DNA from: Spinacia oleracea
Taxonomy: Eukaryota; Streptophyta; Magnoliopsida; Caryophyllales; Amaranthaceae
Assembly (NCBI RefSeq): GCF_020520425.1
Contig: NC_079487.1
Coordinates: 110,766,141-110,830,140 of the forward strand
Direction of reading: 5' to 3'
Length of the DNA stretch: 64,000 nt
The notes below the pieces were generated by a model, which searched no databases, was not told the DNA's origin, and saw nothing but the letters and a program-made list of their open reading frames with translations. How positions within the stretch are numbered: position 1 is the first letter of the stretch; the number at the start of each line of letters is the position of its first letter. The position numbers were made by a program, and so were the translations under genes. Positions 1 through 11,800 of the stretch are shown here, one piece after another.

Positions 1-288
1 GAATGATAATTGTCCATAAATCATACATAAAAGGTTATCATAAAAGAGGAATCCAAAGAGAAGATCAAAAACGGACAACACTAAGAGCCGATCTCGAAAC
101 CTGCCGGTTTCTCAAAACCGGCCGGTTTTCGGTGCACTTCAAAAAATGCATTTTAAGTCCGTTTTTCAACTCACGCTCGAAACCTGCCGGTTTTGGAAAA
201 CCTGGCAGACAGGTTTTGGGAAAACCTGCCGGTTTTCCAAAACCTGGCAGGCAGGTTTTGAGCGATTTTCCATCTTTAAATTCCAACA
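1..288 (-). repeat. 3' LTR of the copia element (partial)
   Basis: This is the first 288 bases (minus reading) of an LTR that starts TGTTGGAA at 288 and continues beyond the left edge. It matches 5364-5651 base for base. It is rich in alternating AAACCTGCC and GGTTTT words that form several imperfect inverted repeats, an unusual U3 composition. The open frames across it are by-products of that repetition. Confidence 0.93.
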
Positions 289-888
289 ATCCCCCACTAA
301 AGATGAGAAAAGATATCAAATGGAAGAGGAAAATATTGGGCATAAGAGGAGATCAATACATAGCATTCGGTGTTACATTTAAGTAAATTGAAACCAAATG
401 TTTAGTGAAGTGGAACAATGACTTACAAGTCCAAGGGTGGACTAACCTTGAAACCCTTAAACTTTTGATCAAAGAGTGGACTAACCTTGAAACTCTAAGA
501 TTTAAGTCAAGCCCCCCACAACACATACATCACCCCAAAGATCTAGTAAACTCCGCAAAGTGAACGCGTTTTAAGCCATGCGTTTACCTTAGTTCTCATG
601 GAAGCTCTAGGAAACCGCCCAAGTTTCCATGGAAGATGGCGAGTCTTCACAACCACGTAGGTGAATCCCTTGTGCTTCTCAATAGCACAAAACATCTCTT
701 AGGATTCATTAAGAGTTTAAACAAACTCAACCTCCACATAAATTACAACGGTGGATTTCTCAAATGCTTAGCTAGAGCACCTACCACGTAAGTATAAATC
801 CATTAAGAATTCCAACGAATTCAACCTACACTAAGCATTACAAACACAAACTGCCATAGGAATGGAATATTAGTAATGCTTATCATAT
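289..888 (-). other. Copia 3' untranslated region with polypurine tract
   Basis: About 600 bases between the polyprotein stop and the 3' LTR. They contain the polypurine tract at 289-298 and a short internal duplication around 430-500 (the word gactaaccttgaaa occurs twice). No open frame of note. Confidence 0.7.
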
Positions 889-3800
889 TCACTTCATGGG
901 CTTAAGCCCCATTCCCCTCGACGAGTCAAGAACTTGGTTCCTTGCCAACCCCTTAGTCAAAGGATCCGCCAAATTTCTTTCGGACCTTACATAGTTCAAT
1001 GCAATCACTCCATTTTTGAGTAGTTGCCTCACCGAACTATGTCTAAGGCGTATGTGCCTCTTCTTACCATTATAGTTGCTATTATTAGCCACACCAATTG
1101 CCGCTTGAGAATCACAATGCAAGGATACCGAGGAAGTTCTCTCCCCCCACAATGGGATATCGGCTAGGAGGCTCCTTAACCAATCCGCTTCTTGACCTGC
1201 CAACTCAAGAGCAATGAATTCAGATTCCATGGTGGAGCGGGCTAAACATGGTTGTTTCGAGGACTTCCATGAAATAGCACCTCCACCCAACATAAACACA
1301 TAACCACTAGTAGAAACCACTTCATCATTATCGGACACCCAATTAGCATCACAATAACCTTCCAAAACATTAGGAAAGCGATTAAAATGCAAACATACCT
1401 CCATGGTACCCCTTAGGTACCCAAGTAATCGATGAAGTGCTTTCCAATGTTCACTACTAGGATTGTGAGTATATCGACTTAATCTACTTACCGCATAGGC
1501 AATGTCGGGACGTGTGCAATTCATCAAAAACATTACACTTCCTATTACCTTGGCATATTGCTCTTGAGATACGCTTGAACCCTTATTCTTTGTAAGCTTT
1601 ACACTTGCATCATAAGGAGTCTTACATGGCTCCACATCATAGCAATCGAACTTCTTCAAGATTTTCTCCACATAGTGAGATTGACTCATTGAGAACCCAT
1701 CCTTGGATTTGGTCAAACGAATACCAAGGATCACATCGGCTTCACCTAAGTCCTTCATTTCAAACTTAGTAGACAAAAAATCTTTAGTGTAATTCACAAC
1801 CTCAAGGTTAGTGCCCATAATAAGCATGTCATCAACATAGAGACAAATAATAACACAAGAGGAATCAAACACTTTAGAATACACACAAGAGTCCGAAGAA
1901 TTAGTCACAAAGCCATCACTCCTAAGAGTACAATCAAACTTTTCATACCATTGCTTAGGAGCTTGTTTCAAACCATACAAAGACTTTTTAAGTCTACACA
2001 CCTTATGCTCTTGACCCTTAACTACAAAGCCTTCCGGTTGAGTCATGTAAATTTCCTCATCAAGATCACCATTAAGAAAGGCCGTTTTAACATCCATTTG
2101 ATGGACCACTAAGTCATGAATTGCCGCTAAAGCAACCAAAGTCCTAATGGTGGCAATCTTAGTCACAGGTGAGTAGGTATCAAAAAAGTCAATTCCCTCT
2201 TTTTGAGTGAAACCTCTAATAACAAGTCTAGCCTTAAACTTATCAATAGAGCCATCGGGTTTCTTCTTCTTAGTAAAGATCCATTTATTACTTATGGGTT
2301 TAGACCCCTTAGGCAAATCACATAAGTCCCAAGTATGATTAGACATGATTGAATCTAATTCACTTTTAATGGCCTCTTTCCAAAAACTAACATCTATGGA
2401 TTTCATAGCTTCACTATAAGTCTTTGGGTCTTCTTCTAAGAGAAACAAAGAAACAACAATTTCACTCAAATAATCCACATCAAAGTCTTCTACAAGAAAA
2501 ACGGTCAAGAAATCTGGTCCAAAGGTAGTCTCTACTCTAAGCCTTTTACTCTTCCTAGGTTGGACTTCTTCCACTATAGTGGGAGGAGGAGGAACACTAG
2601 GACTAGGCAAAGAAACATCCAAAGGCACATCAACACTTGACTCATGCACATGAGAAGACAAAGAGGATTTCAACGGGAAAATATGCTCAAAGAAAACTGC
2701 ATCCCTAGATTCACAAATAGAATGATCACTCAAAAGCATGAATCTATATGCGGCACTATTATGAGCATAACCAATGAACACACAATCAAAAGTTTTAGAC
2801 CCAATGGTGGTTTTCTTAAAATCTGGAAAAGCAACCTTTGCTAAGCACCCCCACACTTTCAAAATACTCATGTTAGGACTATAACCCTTCCAAAGCTCAT
2901 AGGGTGTCTTATCCAACTTCTTATGGGGCACTCTATTGAGTACATAACAAGCGGATAAAACCGCCTCCCCCCACATGTTGTTGGATAATCCGGAACTTAG
3001 AAGCATGGCATTCATAGTCTCTTTTAAAGATTTGTTTTTCCTTTCGGCAATACCATTTTGTTGTGGGGTGTAAGGAGAACTTAGCTCATGGATAATTCCA
3101 TTGGTTTCACAAAATTCTTTTAAAGACCATTTTCCATATTCACCACCTCTATCGGTTCTAACTCTTTTGATTTTAAGGTCAAGTTGATTTTCAACCTCGG
3201 CTTTATACTTTAAAAATGCACTTTCGGCCTCATCCTTAGTTTTCAAAAGATATACTTTAGTAAACCTTGAAAAGTCATCAACAAAAGTTATGTAGTAATT
3301 TTTCCCTCCTCTACTAGTAGTGCAATTTTTAAAGTCCGCTAAATCCGAGTGAATCAACTCTAACAATTTAGTACTTCTCGTTGTCACTTGCTTAAAAGGT
3401 TTCTTAGTATGTTTGGCCTCAACACAAATAGGACATTTAGAGGCTTTGTCAATTTTATCAAAAGAAATTAAGTTCATGTTTTTTAACTTTTCCATGTAAG
3501 AAACATTTAAATGTCCTAATCGATTGTGCCAAACATCCATAGACTCAACGATGTAAGCAAAAGAAGAAGTACTTTCATTATTGTTCAAAACATTCAACAC
3601 AAACAAGCCTTCACTAAGGTAGCCTTTCCCAACAAAGTCTCCATTCTTAGAGATAACAATCTTATCCGCCTCAAAGACAAGTTTTAGGCCGGCTTTGTTG
3701 AGAAGGGCACCCGAAACAAGATTCCTCCTTAGGGAGGGAACATACAAGACATTATTCAAAAACAAAGTTTTTCCGGAAGTGAGTTTAAGGTGGACCTTTC

Positions 3801-4899
3801 CTTTGCCAAGAACTCCGGCGGTGCTACTATTTCCCATGTAAACATGGTCTCCATCGGTAGCATCCTCAAATTCCGTCATGATAGCCTTGTTAGCACAAAA
3901 GTGTCTTGATGCTCCCGTATCCAAGATCCATTCTACCTTGTTCTCCACCAAATTGGCTTCAACCACCACCGCGGCTATCACCTCATTCTTTTCAACAAGG
4001 TTGGCTTGGGAGGCACCATTGGAGTTGCTCTTGTGGCGGTGATCACATTGATAGGCTTTGTGTCCTATCTTTCCACACACATAGCAAGCTCCTTTGGTCT
4101 TTTGAATCTTGTGGTTGTTAGTGAAGTTTCCTTTGGTTGAATGATTTTTCTTCTTCCCTTTGAACCTGTTTTTAGCCATAGGAGCACTAGATTCAACCAA
4201 GTTAGCTTTAGAAGAATTCAAAGAAAGGGATTCAAACTTATCCTTGAGGCGATTAGCCTCTTCGGTCCTCATATGACCAATGAGTTCTTGAAGGTTCATG
4301 TCCTTCTTCTTGTGCTTCAAAGAATTGCGGTAGTCATTCCATGATGGTGGAAATTTCTCCAAGAGTACATTGGCTTGGAGAGTTTCACACATCTTCATAC
4401 CTTCACCCAAGATGTCGGTGACGATGTTCTCGTAATCATGGACTTGATCCATGATGGACTTGTCATCCGTCATCTTGAAATTGATCCACTTACCAACAAC
4501 ATACTTTTTCTTACCGGCATCATCGGCTCCATACTTCTTTTGCAAGGTGTCCCAAATGGACTTGCTTGACCGATTGGTGATGAGGAGGTCAAACAAGATT
4601 CCATTCACATGATGGAGAATGTGAGCCCGAACAAGTTTGTTGTCTTTCTCCTTCTTGGTCAATGCTTCGGCCGCCTTCTGGACATCTTCCGCCGAAAGGG
4701 AGGGATCCGGTGCTACCGCCTTGCTTGCTTCAATTGCTTCAATCACATCCTCATAGAGCACATAATCTATTTCAAGTTGCTCAAAAAAGATCAATAATTT
4801 TTGTGACCATCTCTTGTAGTTCTTGCCATCAAGAGGCTCCAACTTAGAGAGGTCGGGAAGGGTCTTGTTCATCATAGAGTTAGCCATAACAATAGACAT
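889..4899 (-). CDS. Ty1/copia gag-pol polyprotein
   Basis: This 1,336-residue frame encodes all the proteins needed for copia retrotransposition with no internal stop. In order: a gag region with the UBN2-like capsid fold (about residues 15-220); a CCHC zinc knuckle C-x2-C-x4-H-x4-C (272-285); an aspartic protease with DTGA (327-330); the integrase HHCC zinc site (H458, H463, C489, C492); and an integrase core with D519, D583 and E619, the last two in D-x35-E spacing. Reverse transcriptase follows (about 850-1095) with YVDD at 1021-1024, then RNase H (about 1180-1320) with the aspartate of CDANW and the glutamate of STMESEF. Integrase before reverse transcriptase is the copia order. The length is normal for the family. 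The start [10 protein letters not shown] is the first methionine and a second lies five residues on. No key residue is missing, so the protein is probably functional. Confidence 0.95.
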   Translation of the reverse strand: MSIVMANSMMNKTLPDLSKLEPLDGKNYKRWSQKLLIFFEQLEIDYVLYEDVIEAIEASKAVAPDPSLSAEDVQKAAEALTKKEKDNKLVRAHILHHVNGILFDLLITNRSSKSIWDTLQKKYGADDAGKKKYVVGKWINFKMTDDKSIMDQVHDYENIVTDILGEGMKMCETLQANVLLEKFPPSWNDYRNSLKHKKKDMNLQELIGHMRTEEANRLKDKFESLSLNSSKANLVESSAPMAKNRFKGKKKNHSTKGNFTNNHKIQKTKGACYVCGKIGHKAYQCDHRHKSNSNGASQANLVEKNEVIAAVVVEANLVENKVEWILDTGASRHFCANKAIMTEFEDATDGDHVYMGNSSTAGVLGKGKVHLKLTSGKTLFLNNVLYVPSLRRNLVSGALLNKAGLKLVFEADKIVISKNGDFVGKGYLSEGLFVLNVLNNNESTSSFAYIVESMDVWHNRLGHLNVSYMEKLKNMNLISFDKIDKASKCPICVEAKHTKKPFKQVTTRSTKLLELIHSDLADFKNCTTSRGGKNYYITFVDDFSRFTKVYLLKTKDEAESAFLKYKAEVENQLDLKIKRVRTDRGGEYGKWSLKEFCETNGIIHELSSPYTPQQNGIAERKNKSLKETMNAMLLSSGLSNNMWGEAVLSACYVLNRVPHKKLDKTPYELWKGYSPNMSILKVWGCLAKVAFPDFKKTTIGSKTFDCVFIGYAHNSAAYRFMLLSDHSICESRDAVFFEHIFPLKSSLSSHVHESSVDVPLDVSLPSPSVPPPPTIVEEVQPRKSKRLRVETTFGPDFLTVFLVEDFDVDYLSEIVVSLFLLEEDPKTYSEAMKSIDVSFWKEAIKSELDSIMSNHTWDLCDLPKGSKPISNKWIFTKKKKPDGSIDKFKARLVIRGFTQKEGIDFFDTYSPVTKIATIRTLVALAAIHDLVVHQMDVKTAFLNGDLDEEIYMTQPEGFVVKGQEHKVCRLKKSLYGLKQAPKQWYEKFDCTLRSDGFVTNSSDSCVYSKVFDSSCVIICLYVDDMLIMGTNLEVVNYTKDFLSTKFEMKDLGEADVILGIRLTKSKDGFSMSQSHYVEKILKKFDCYDVEPCKTPYDASVKLTKNKGSSVSQEQYAKVIGSVMFLMNCTRPDIAYAVSRLSRYTHNPSSEHWKALHRLLGYLRGTMEVCLHFNRFPNVLEGYCDANWVSDNDEVVSTSGYVFMLGGGAISWKSSKQPCLARSTMESEFIALELAGQEADWLRSLLADIPLWGERTSSVSLHCDSQAAIGVANNSNYNGKKRHIRLRHSSVRQLLKNGVIALNYVRSERNLADPLTKGLARNQVLDSSRGMGLKPMK

Positions 4900-4979
4900 A
4901 ATATCTCGTTTTCAAATTGTTGTAGATTAAGAGTTTTCAAGGCTAAAATGAAGAACAAGAAAGTAAGACTTACGGAACT

Positions 4980-5651
4980 TGTTGTGCCGTGGTAACCAAA
5001 CCACTGCCTTGAAAACGAGATTCGGTGCAACCGGGGTGCACAATTGTATTCACCGATTCGTTCCCTAAGGTTTACACAACCCTCAACACACAATGGCACT
5101 CTTGGGTGTGAGATGGAGTTACCAGAACTTATGCCCAAAAGAGAGGAAGAAAGGGAGATGATAAGGGAATGATTTTTCTGTAAACAAATCAAGAAATGAA
5201 GCATGTATTTATAGGATTAGAGGAGAATACAAAACAACCCAAAGAAACCAAAGGACTCAAAAGAATCCAATGGTATTGAATCACCAATTAAATCCATGAT
5301 AATGAAGGGTTTATAACCCCCATAATCAAGAGAAATAATGGACCAACTTAATCATCATAATCAGAATGATAATTGTCCATAAATCATACATAAAAGGTTA
5401 TCATAAAAGAGGAATCCAAAGAGAAGATCAAAAACGGACAACACTAAGAGCCGATCTCGAAACCTGCCGGTTTCTCAAAACCGGCCGGTTTTCGGTGCAC
5501 TTCAAAAAATGCATTTTAAGTCCGTTTTTCAACTCACGCTCGAAACCTGCCGGTTTTGGAAAACCTGGCAGACAGGTTTTGGGAAAACCTGCCGGTTTTC
5601 CAAAACCTGGCAGGCAGGTTTTGAGCGATTTTCCATCTTTAAATTCCAACA
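4980..5651 (-). repeat. 5' LTR of the copia element
   Basis: The outer end at 5651 (TGTTGGAA on the minus strand) is certain because it matches the other LTR. The inner end is inferred: ...CACAACA at 4980-4988 would mirror the TGTTG start and leave about 80 bases before the polyprotein start. I could not find a convincing tRNA primer-binding site to confirm it. The LTR would then be about 672 bp. Confidence 0.7.
5207..5213 (-). promoter_or_regulatory. Probable TATA box of the copia LTR
   Basis: TATAAAT on the minus strand within the 5' LTR, about 310 bases upstream of the polyprotein start codon, in the position expected of the U3 promoter. It is inferred from motif and location only. Confidence 0.5.
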
Positions 5652-6421
5652 AGACTTAGTCATATAAAGCTCCTATTATGGCATAAACTTACGAATTTTT
5701 TGCTCCAACCATGGTACAAGCTTAAAATGCGTAAGTTTATACCATAGTACAAGGTAAAAGTGCACAAGTCTCTACTTTTCGGTGGTAGCCGGATTTTGGC
5801 CGTGGCCAGAAATATGGTGGGAGGTTGGAGGTGGTAGAAGGTAAAAGTTGAAAGTGAAAATTATATATTTATATAACACTTGATTGCAATTGTTACATCT
5901 TATTAAATCTTATTAAACCTTATTAGACCTTATTGAAAACTAATTAGACCTGATTGGAACTAAATTCAGTTAAGATAAGTTCATATGAATTATAAGATAA
6001 ATTCATGAAAAATAAGGGCTATCCAAGTACAATCTATACTATATATTAAAATACGTTTATAAAAAATTTTACGTGATGATAGTGTTTTTACCCCCGTCCC
6101 TTAGTACTTTTTGATCTCAAATGAGCTCTTCGGAGCGATTTTTAGTACTAATTTGCTCCTTGTAGTGTGTTTGTAGTTTCAGGTTCGTCATTGTAGGAAT
6201 TAGCATATTTTTGTGCATTTCCTACTCATTTGAATCAATACAAGAGATTATGTACTTTCGAGAGCACAAACATTAAGTTGGAAGAGTTTTGAAGCAAAAC
6301 GAATAACGAAAGAAGTAGAAAAATAACTGTAGTCCACTATTTTGATCATAACGCAAGTTCTACAATTCCAAATGAAGTAATTCCAATTGGGTTGGATTTT
6401 AGACTTCAATAGCTTTCCAAC
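5652..6421. other. Non-coding spacer, repeat debris
   Basis: No coding frame. Around 5890-6000 the words ttattagacc and gattaga recur, suggesting old repeat sequence. At 6033 the sequence TCTATACTATATATTAAAA resembles the 5' terminus of plant Helitrons, but no matching 3' end was identified. Confidence 0.4.
5677..5746. repeat. Short inverted repeat beside the copia insertion
   Basis: Two 17-base arms, 5677-5693 and 5730-5746, are inverted copies with one mismatch and about 36 bases between them. It may be the remnant of a small foldback element. No target duplication was found. Confidence 0.45.
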
Positions 6422-6436
6422 AAGTGGTCACTCGCC

Positions 6437-6653
6437 AACCAAGTGTGTCTTGGCCTAGTGGAAAGGATTCCACCTTCCAACCAAAAGGTTGGGGGTTCAA
6501 TCCCCACTAGGGGCACTTTGAGAGAGGGTTCCCCTTATCACTCCCCCCACTCTCAAAGTGTCTAGCCTGCTAACCCGGACGGGTTGACCCGTGTGGGGTT
6601 CCGACCCGGTAGGGCTATTCATCTTACCTTGCAAAAAAAAAAAAAAAAAAAAA
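6437..6653 (+). mobile_element. tRNA-derived SINE with 15-bp target duplication
   Basis: About 217 bp with an RNA polymerase III split promoter: A box TGGCCTAGTGG at 6451-6461 and B box GGTTCAATCCC at 6494-6504, an exact fit to the usual B-box consensus. It ends in a run of about 23 A. It is flanked by the perfect direct repeat AAGTGGTCACTCGCC at 6422-6436 and 6654-6668, the footprint of LINE-assisted retroposition. The tRNA-like head is not a functional tRNA gene: the acceptor arms do not close properly. It moved recently enough that duplication and tail are unchanged. Confidence 0.9.
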
Positions 6654-6668
6654 AAGTGGTCACTCGCC

Positions 6669-8829
6669 TAATTCCGACGAATAACGAAGGATATATGGCG
6701 TTTTGAAGATAGAGGATCGTGCAGTTTGTACGCGCCCGATCGGTCGGATGGGCGCCCGATCCGGATTCTGGGCGCTGTTCTGGGCATTTCGCAACCGCCC
6801 GATCGGGCGGAATTTCGTCCAATCGGGCTGCTTGTCGAGCAGAATGCCCGATCGGGCGGCCGTCTGCCAGATCGGGCGACGCCAACGCCTACTGCTTTTT
6901 CGCGAGTTTTTATTCCGATTTTGGCCTATATTTTTGGCAAACTATAAATACTAACCCCTTTTATTTTTAGTGACATCTTATATTCTAGTTTTCAACACTT
7001 AGTTTTATTCTCTCAACTTAGTTCAAACACTTAATTTTAATTTCAATAAAAAATTCAAGCTTTCATTTTCCATTGTTCAATTCCTTAGGTATTATTTCTT
7101 ACCTGCTTCATTATTTTATTTTAATCATGTTTTCATTAATGTTAATTGTTTTGTTTATTGTCAATATGAGTGAGTAGTCAATTTTCTAGGGTTTGGAGAT
7201 CCATGAATTAATATGAAGGGATATTGAACGTTGTTGATTGTTGGTTTTATGGTTAATTCCTATTGATTGGTTTTATTTGCTATACAATTAGATTTGTGCA
7301 GGTTTATTTGCATTAGTCAAGCAATATCAAGTTACGATTCGAGATATGTAATTTGATGTTTAGGCTTGTGTCAATAGGTAGAATTGGGATTAATACGTAG
7401 CGAGAGCCCGTTAATTCTGAGTCTATGATTAGTATCGATTCGAGAGAGCATGCTAGTCTAATTAACTGTTTTATTAATTGTTGTCGATTGCCTGTCATCC
7501 TGGATTGTTGTTCATTGGTGAACCTATGCCCTAGACCTTTTAATATCTGAATTCACTTGTTTAATTATTGTCGTAGTTTTAGTATCCAAATCAACCAAAC
7601 TCTTGTTCGCAATAGTCTAGATTTTATTATTAGTAATAGAAAGAACGTTGTTTCCCTGTGGATTCGATCCTGACTTCCCTTGCTACCTAGCTAGTGATTT
7701 TAGGTTTATCTTTGATTAGGCGATACGACTTAAGTCTGTCACGTGACACGTGAAGCGAGTGGTGATTACAATTACTTATTATTACAGAGAGGCTAATTGA
7801 GCGGCTGATTGATTGACCAACTACGGAGTTAAGTCCGACCAAAAGATGGTTCTACTTGACGCTATCCTGATGGACTTTCATGCCGTTTTATTGGAGGATC
7901 TAGGGGGATTGACACGATCTCGTTTAATCCCGGGGGTGTGAGTAGTTCGAGAGAGAGCTAGGCTTGGTGTTCTAGCGTCGGTTTCTTCAAGTTTTAGTGT
8001 GTTTGCTTTATTTCCTTTCCTTTCGTGTATCTTGATGTAATTTAGTTTTGGACTTTTGTTTATGGGCCTGGCCCATCTGTTTCACCAAAAACAGAAGAAA
8101 CTATTGCTAGTTTTCTAAAGACACCACACCACACTACATAACATAAAATATCTCGTCAATTTCCTAAATACTCCGTACATATTAAAAAGGATAACAAATG
8201 AGCCCTTAATTTTAGGATTAGCGTCCTTATGTACTTGTATAGGTAATTAGCATCCCAAAAATCCTTGACCAGAATCAGTTAGTATGGCCAATAGTGCAGC
8301 CAATAGTGTCCTTATGTACTTGTTAGTATGGCCAATAGTGCAGCCATACTAACAGCTTTCTTGAGAATGTCAAGATTATCAAGTTGAGAATGAAAAGCAT
8401 CATGGTAATTGCTTTCATAAAACTAATGAAAGCTAAGAAGAGGAAGATGAGGCATAATAATACGGCATCATATATAGTTAAGATAAACTACAGAATTGAA
8501 AGAGAAAGTAAAGCAGAACCAAGAACCACGACACGATGCACAGTTTTTAGTGAACAACTTTCGAAACCTCTGATTATCTGATACAGTGAAACACTAGTGT
8601 ACAAATTGTTACATTTTATGGTACATTGCTTCAATACAGAACGTATCATGCATTCAAGGATAAATAATTCCAAATCACCATCTATTTATCCTACTAACAA
8701 GAAAAACATCCCTAAAGTTGGACATTCCCGTTAGTTGCATGATCCGCTATTTAATTATATTCCTTCCAATGCTGTCATGCAGTGCAAGCCATATACACTC
8801 GAATACTGCAGAGTATAATTGAATGAAAA
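6669..8829. other. Non-coding region, probable LTR-retroelement remnant
   Basis: No protein-coding frame. From 6725 to 6880 the word GCCCGATCGGGCGG and variants recur, giving several short palindromes in a GC-rich island. The stretch 7640-7750 (ccctgtggattcgatcc, then cgatacgactta) resembles, from memory, sequence found in plant Gypsy LTR or leader regions; this is unverified and no second copy lies in the window. Around 8220-8350 two short words (gtccttatgtacttg and a 24-base word starting gttagtatgg) occur twice. The 3' untranslated region of the PLC gene probably lies within 8600-8829. Confidence 0.4.
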
Positions 8830-11800
8830 TTAAGCAAATTGAAACCTGATGAGAAGCCGAACATTAGGGAGTTTCTCGCCCTTTCTATCAAAAAGTCGGA
8901 TTGATCTAATCCCAGTTTTGAGCTCTGATATCGGCAAACATGCTTGTCCTCCAAAATCATCCTTCTCTGACATGTCATGTTCTCTTACTTCTATTTGAAG
9001 TAGAGCCAACTCTGGAACTCTTAATGGGAAAGTGAACTCTTGATCCCACACAGGTACCCAATCATCTTCAATCACTTTTGTTTTCTGCTTTGCAAAATCT
9101 GTTGGAACTCCCAGTATGCGGAACTGCTCACACAAACCAATCAATGGTATTATGTCAATCAGAAGAACAATAATGGACTTAGCCACAGAATTTGGTTGGA
9201 GTGTTGGAGGACTGACTAACCTTGACATAGAAGTCTGGTGGAGAAAAAGTATCGAAGTGAGTTTTGCTGAAATCCAAGCGCCATCCATCCCCCAAGAATA
9301 CTCTAACCTGCAAATGCCATGTTAAAATGATGAAATGATCCATATATGTTAAAATGATCCATTAACAGTGAACACCATATATGTTAAAATGATCATTAAT
9401 AATCAGCTTACCTTCAAGATCTTCTTCACTTCTGATGGAGCCTTTGGATCAAATACCTCACCATTTGGCCCTTTTGTCATCAGAAATTCAGGCTTTTTCA
9501 CGTAACCACAACCACCGTTAGATCGAAACATCCCTTGCATTAACCAAAGAGATTTACCATATCCCTGCATTTTTACCAATATATTATTAATTACAGAAAA
9601 TAATCATCATGCCAATTCCAGAAACTGGAGATAGGAAAAACACTAACAAAGTTGAACATCAATCACAAGTTGGACATTGAATCAGATTTACCAAACTGCT
9701 ATGATAACACACAGAAACATTCTTTTAGTTCCATAATCTGTGTTCTAAATTCACTGTCATGCCTTCAGATTTCATGTCATGATTTACATAGTTGATCTGT
9801 TTGAGATTTTATCAACACGCATTGCGGTATGCTAGGTAAATGAGGCTTCTTTCAGCCAAGGACACACTCATCATTATCATTATCATTACCCCATTGCCTC
9901 AAAGAGGCTCCCGCAAGAAGCGGGGTAAGGGGGGGGTCGGACGTACGCAACCTTACCCCTGCAATTGTAGAGAGGTTGTTTCCAATTGACCCAAAAGCGA
10001 TAACAGGACGAGAACGGGACGACCATCTTCTACTTCATGGAAAGGAAGCGAAGAGGTTTAAGAGCCATTTTGATTTAGTCCATTACATCCCACAACCAAA
10101 AGAACAAATGAATCTTAGCCAAGGACACACTGTTCTTGCAAAATTCATTATACACACACATAAAAAGAGGAAGAAAAAACAGAATTTTGTTCTTAATCGG
10201 GAGAATTAGTCGAGCTGGTGTAATAGTTTAATAACCAATGTAGATAAAAAGATCTATATAATAAACGAAAATCCATAGACCATGACCACTAACCTGCATG
10301 TTAAATGCAACCATCTGAGCACCATGCATCCACCCAACTAAGGGTTCATAGTTTGAAGACCTAATGCGTGTTCCCTTGGGATAAATTCTAAGAAAGTTTC
10401 TCTGCGTGAACCTGCATTTTTAAACCCACAACAAAATCAGTGAGTCTCAAAGAAAAAGGCAGGCAGCTACTGTGAGAAAGACAATACTAAATACCTCACC
10501 TGACAACATCAGGTGCGTAATTTGTGGTTGCCCTTTCAAGAGCCTGTTCACTCAAACTGAGACGTTTAACTTTATCTAAACCAGTTCTAAGCGAATCTCT
10601 CAACCCTTTCTTTGGTTTACCCGCATGAAGAGCAATCAGACGCTTATACTGTGGTGCAACCAACTGCCCAGATTTATTCCAATCAGACGCGGTATCACTG
10701 TCTTCATCATCTTGATCACTTTCACTATCACCTGCGGTACTATTTTGCTGTGTGTCATCTCCTGATGAACTTGGTGAGGTGTTCCCCTTATCTTTTCTTT
10801 GTTTGGCCTCGAGGTATTCTTTTGGTGGTTTTGTTGAAAGAATAATTCTGAACTTGAGCTCTTCTGGTGAAGGAAAATGTTCCAAGTGCTGACAGTCCGG
10901 ACAGTATAGCAACTCCCCAAATATTTCAGTCACCATCTAGGGGTTGGAAACTAATATGTCATCAAGATAAAAAGGCGCAGGAGATATAATTTCATGGAGG
11001 TGAAAAAAAAAGAATTTTATGGAAAACTACCTTTGCAACTTTAGCTTGAAGGTCCGGAGTAAGGTGGTCTTCTAATGTTATTATCAATGGATAAGAAGAT
11101 ACTGCAAAAGCATGTTCTTTTATAGACTTCAAACATTTGATGAGCGGCACTGGAGTTGTAAAGGTCCTACAATTACAAATGAAGTGAAAATGCATAAGTT
11201 AACAAGGTCTAAACTCTAAAGAGGTATAACTTATAAGTAAGGTGTACGCATTCAGAGATAAAACAGGAGCAAGTTTACACCTTCCGTGAAGAACATTAAT
11301 ATCGTCTTTTGCTGAATTAGGCCAGATATCAAGTTCAATCACCCTGACTCCTCTCTGCAGTGCCTTGATTATTGGTACATCACTGCAGTCGCTGCTGAGT
11401 TGATTCCCCGTTAAGTAAGAATTATGACCTGTATATATGAAATAATTTTGCATTGGAGCAGTCATATCATGGTGCACCTGTCAAAAGAAAAAGAGTCAAG
11501 TTACACATAGTAGTAATCAGCAGTTGAGCACACAAGAACTCCAGTTCACTAATCACTAGTACAGGCTAAAACATTGACTAGAGAAATCCTATTAAGACAG
11601 TCCCTCGTATTTTCTACATTTTTCCAATGATATAGAACAAATAATCCTCATATGTTCTGATTACTAATCACTACAAGTCATTTACTTGATATTGATGTAC
11701 AACAAGTCGAGATAATAAATGAAAGAACAAGGGAAAAATAAACATTTACTTGACAGCAACTCAGATATTTGAGGACAGTAAAATAGAAAAGGAATCATAG

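Larger units (their letters stand above)
1..5651 (-). mobile_element. Ty1/copia LTR retrotransposon, nearly complete
   Basis: The element reads on the minus strand. Its 5' LTR is on the right and ends at 5651; its 3' LTR begins at 288 and runs off the left edge of the window. The polyprotein lies between them. Just before the 3' LTR (minus reading) is a polypurine tract, AGTGGGGGAT, at 289-298. The two LTR stretches that can be compared (1-288 and 5364-5651) are identical by eye, so insertion was recent. With an uninterrupted polyprotein the copy looks potentially autonomous. The target-site duplication cannot be checked because the outer left end is missing; the right flank is agact. Confidence 0.95.

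Noticed and set aside
3-386. 127-residue open frame rich in Pro, Gly and Lys
   Set aside because: It lies in the copia LTR, is duplicated at 5366-5659, and arises from the AAACCTGCC/GGTTTT repetition. No protein family fits.
4941-4990. Short intron in the copia leader (GTAAGT..TTTTAG)
   Set aside because: The interval is under 40 bases, too short for a plant intron.
6443-6520. Possible tRNA gene
   Set aside because: A and B boxes are present, but the acceptor and anticodon stems do not form. A tail and flanking duplication identify a SINE.
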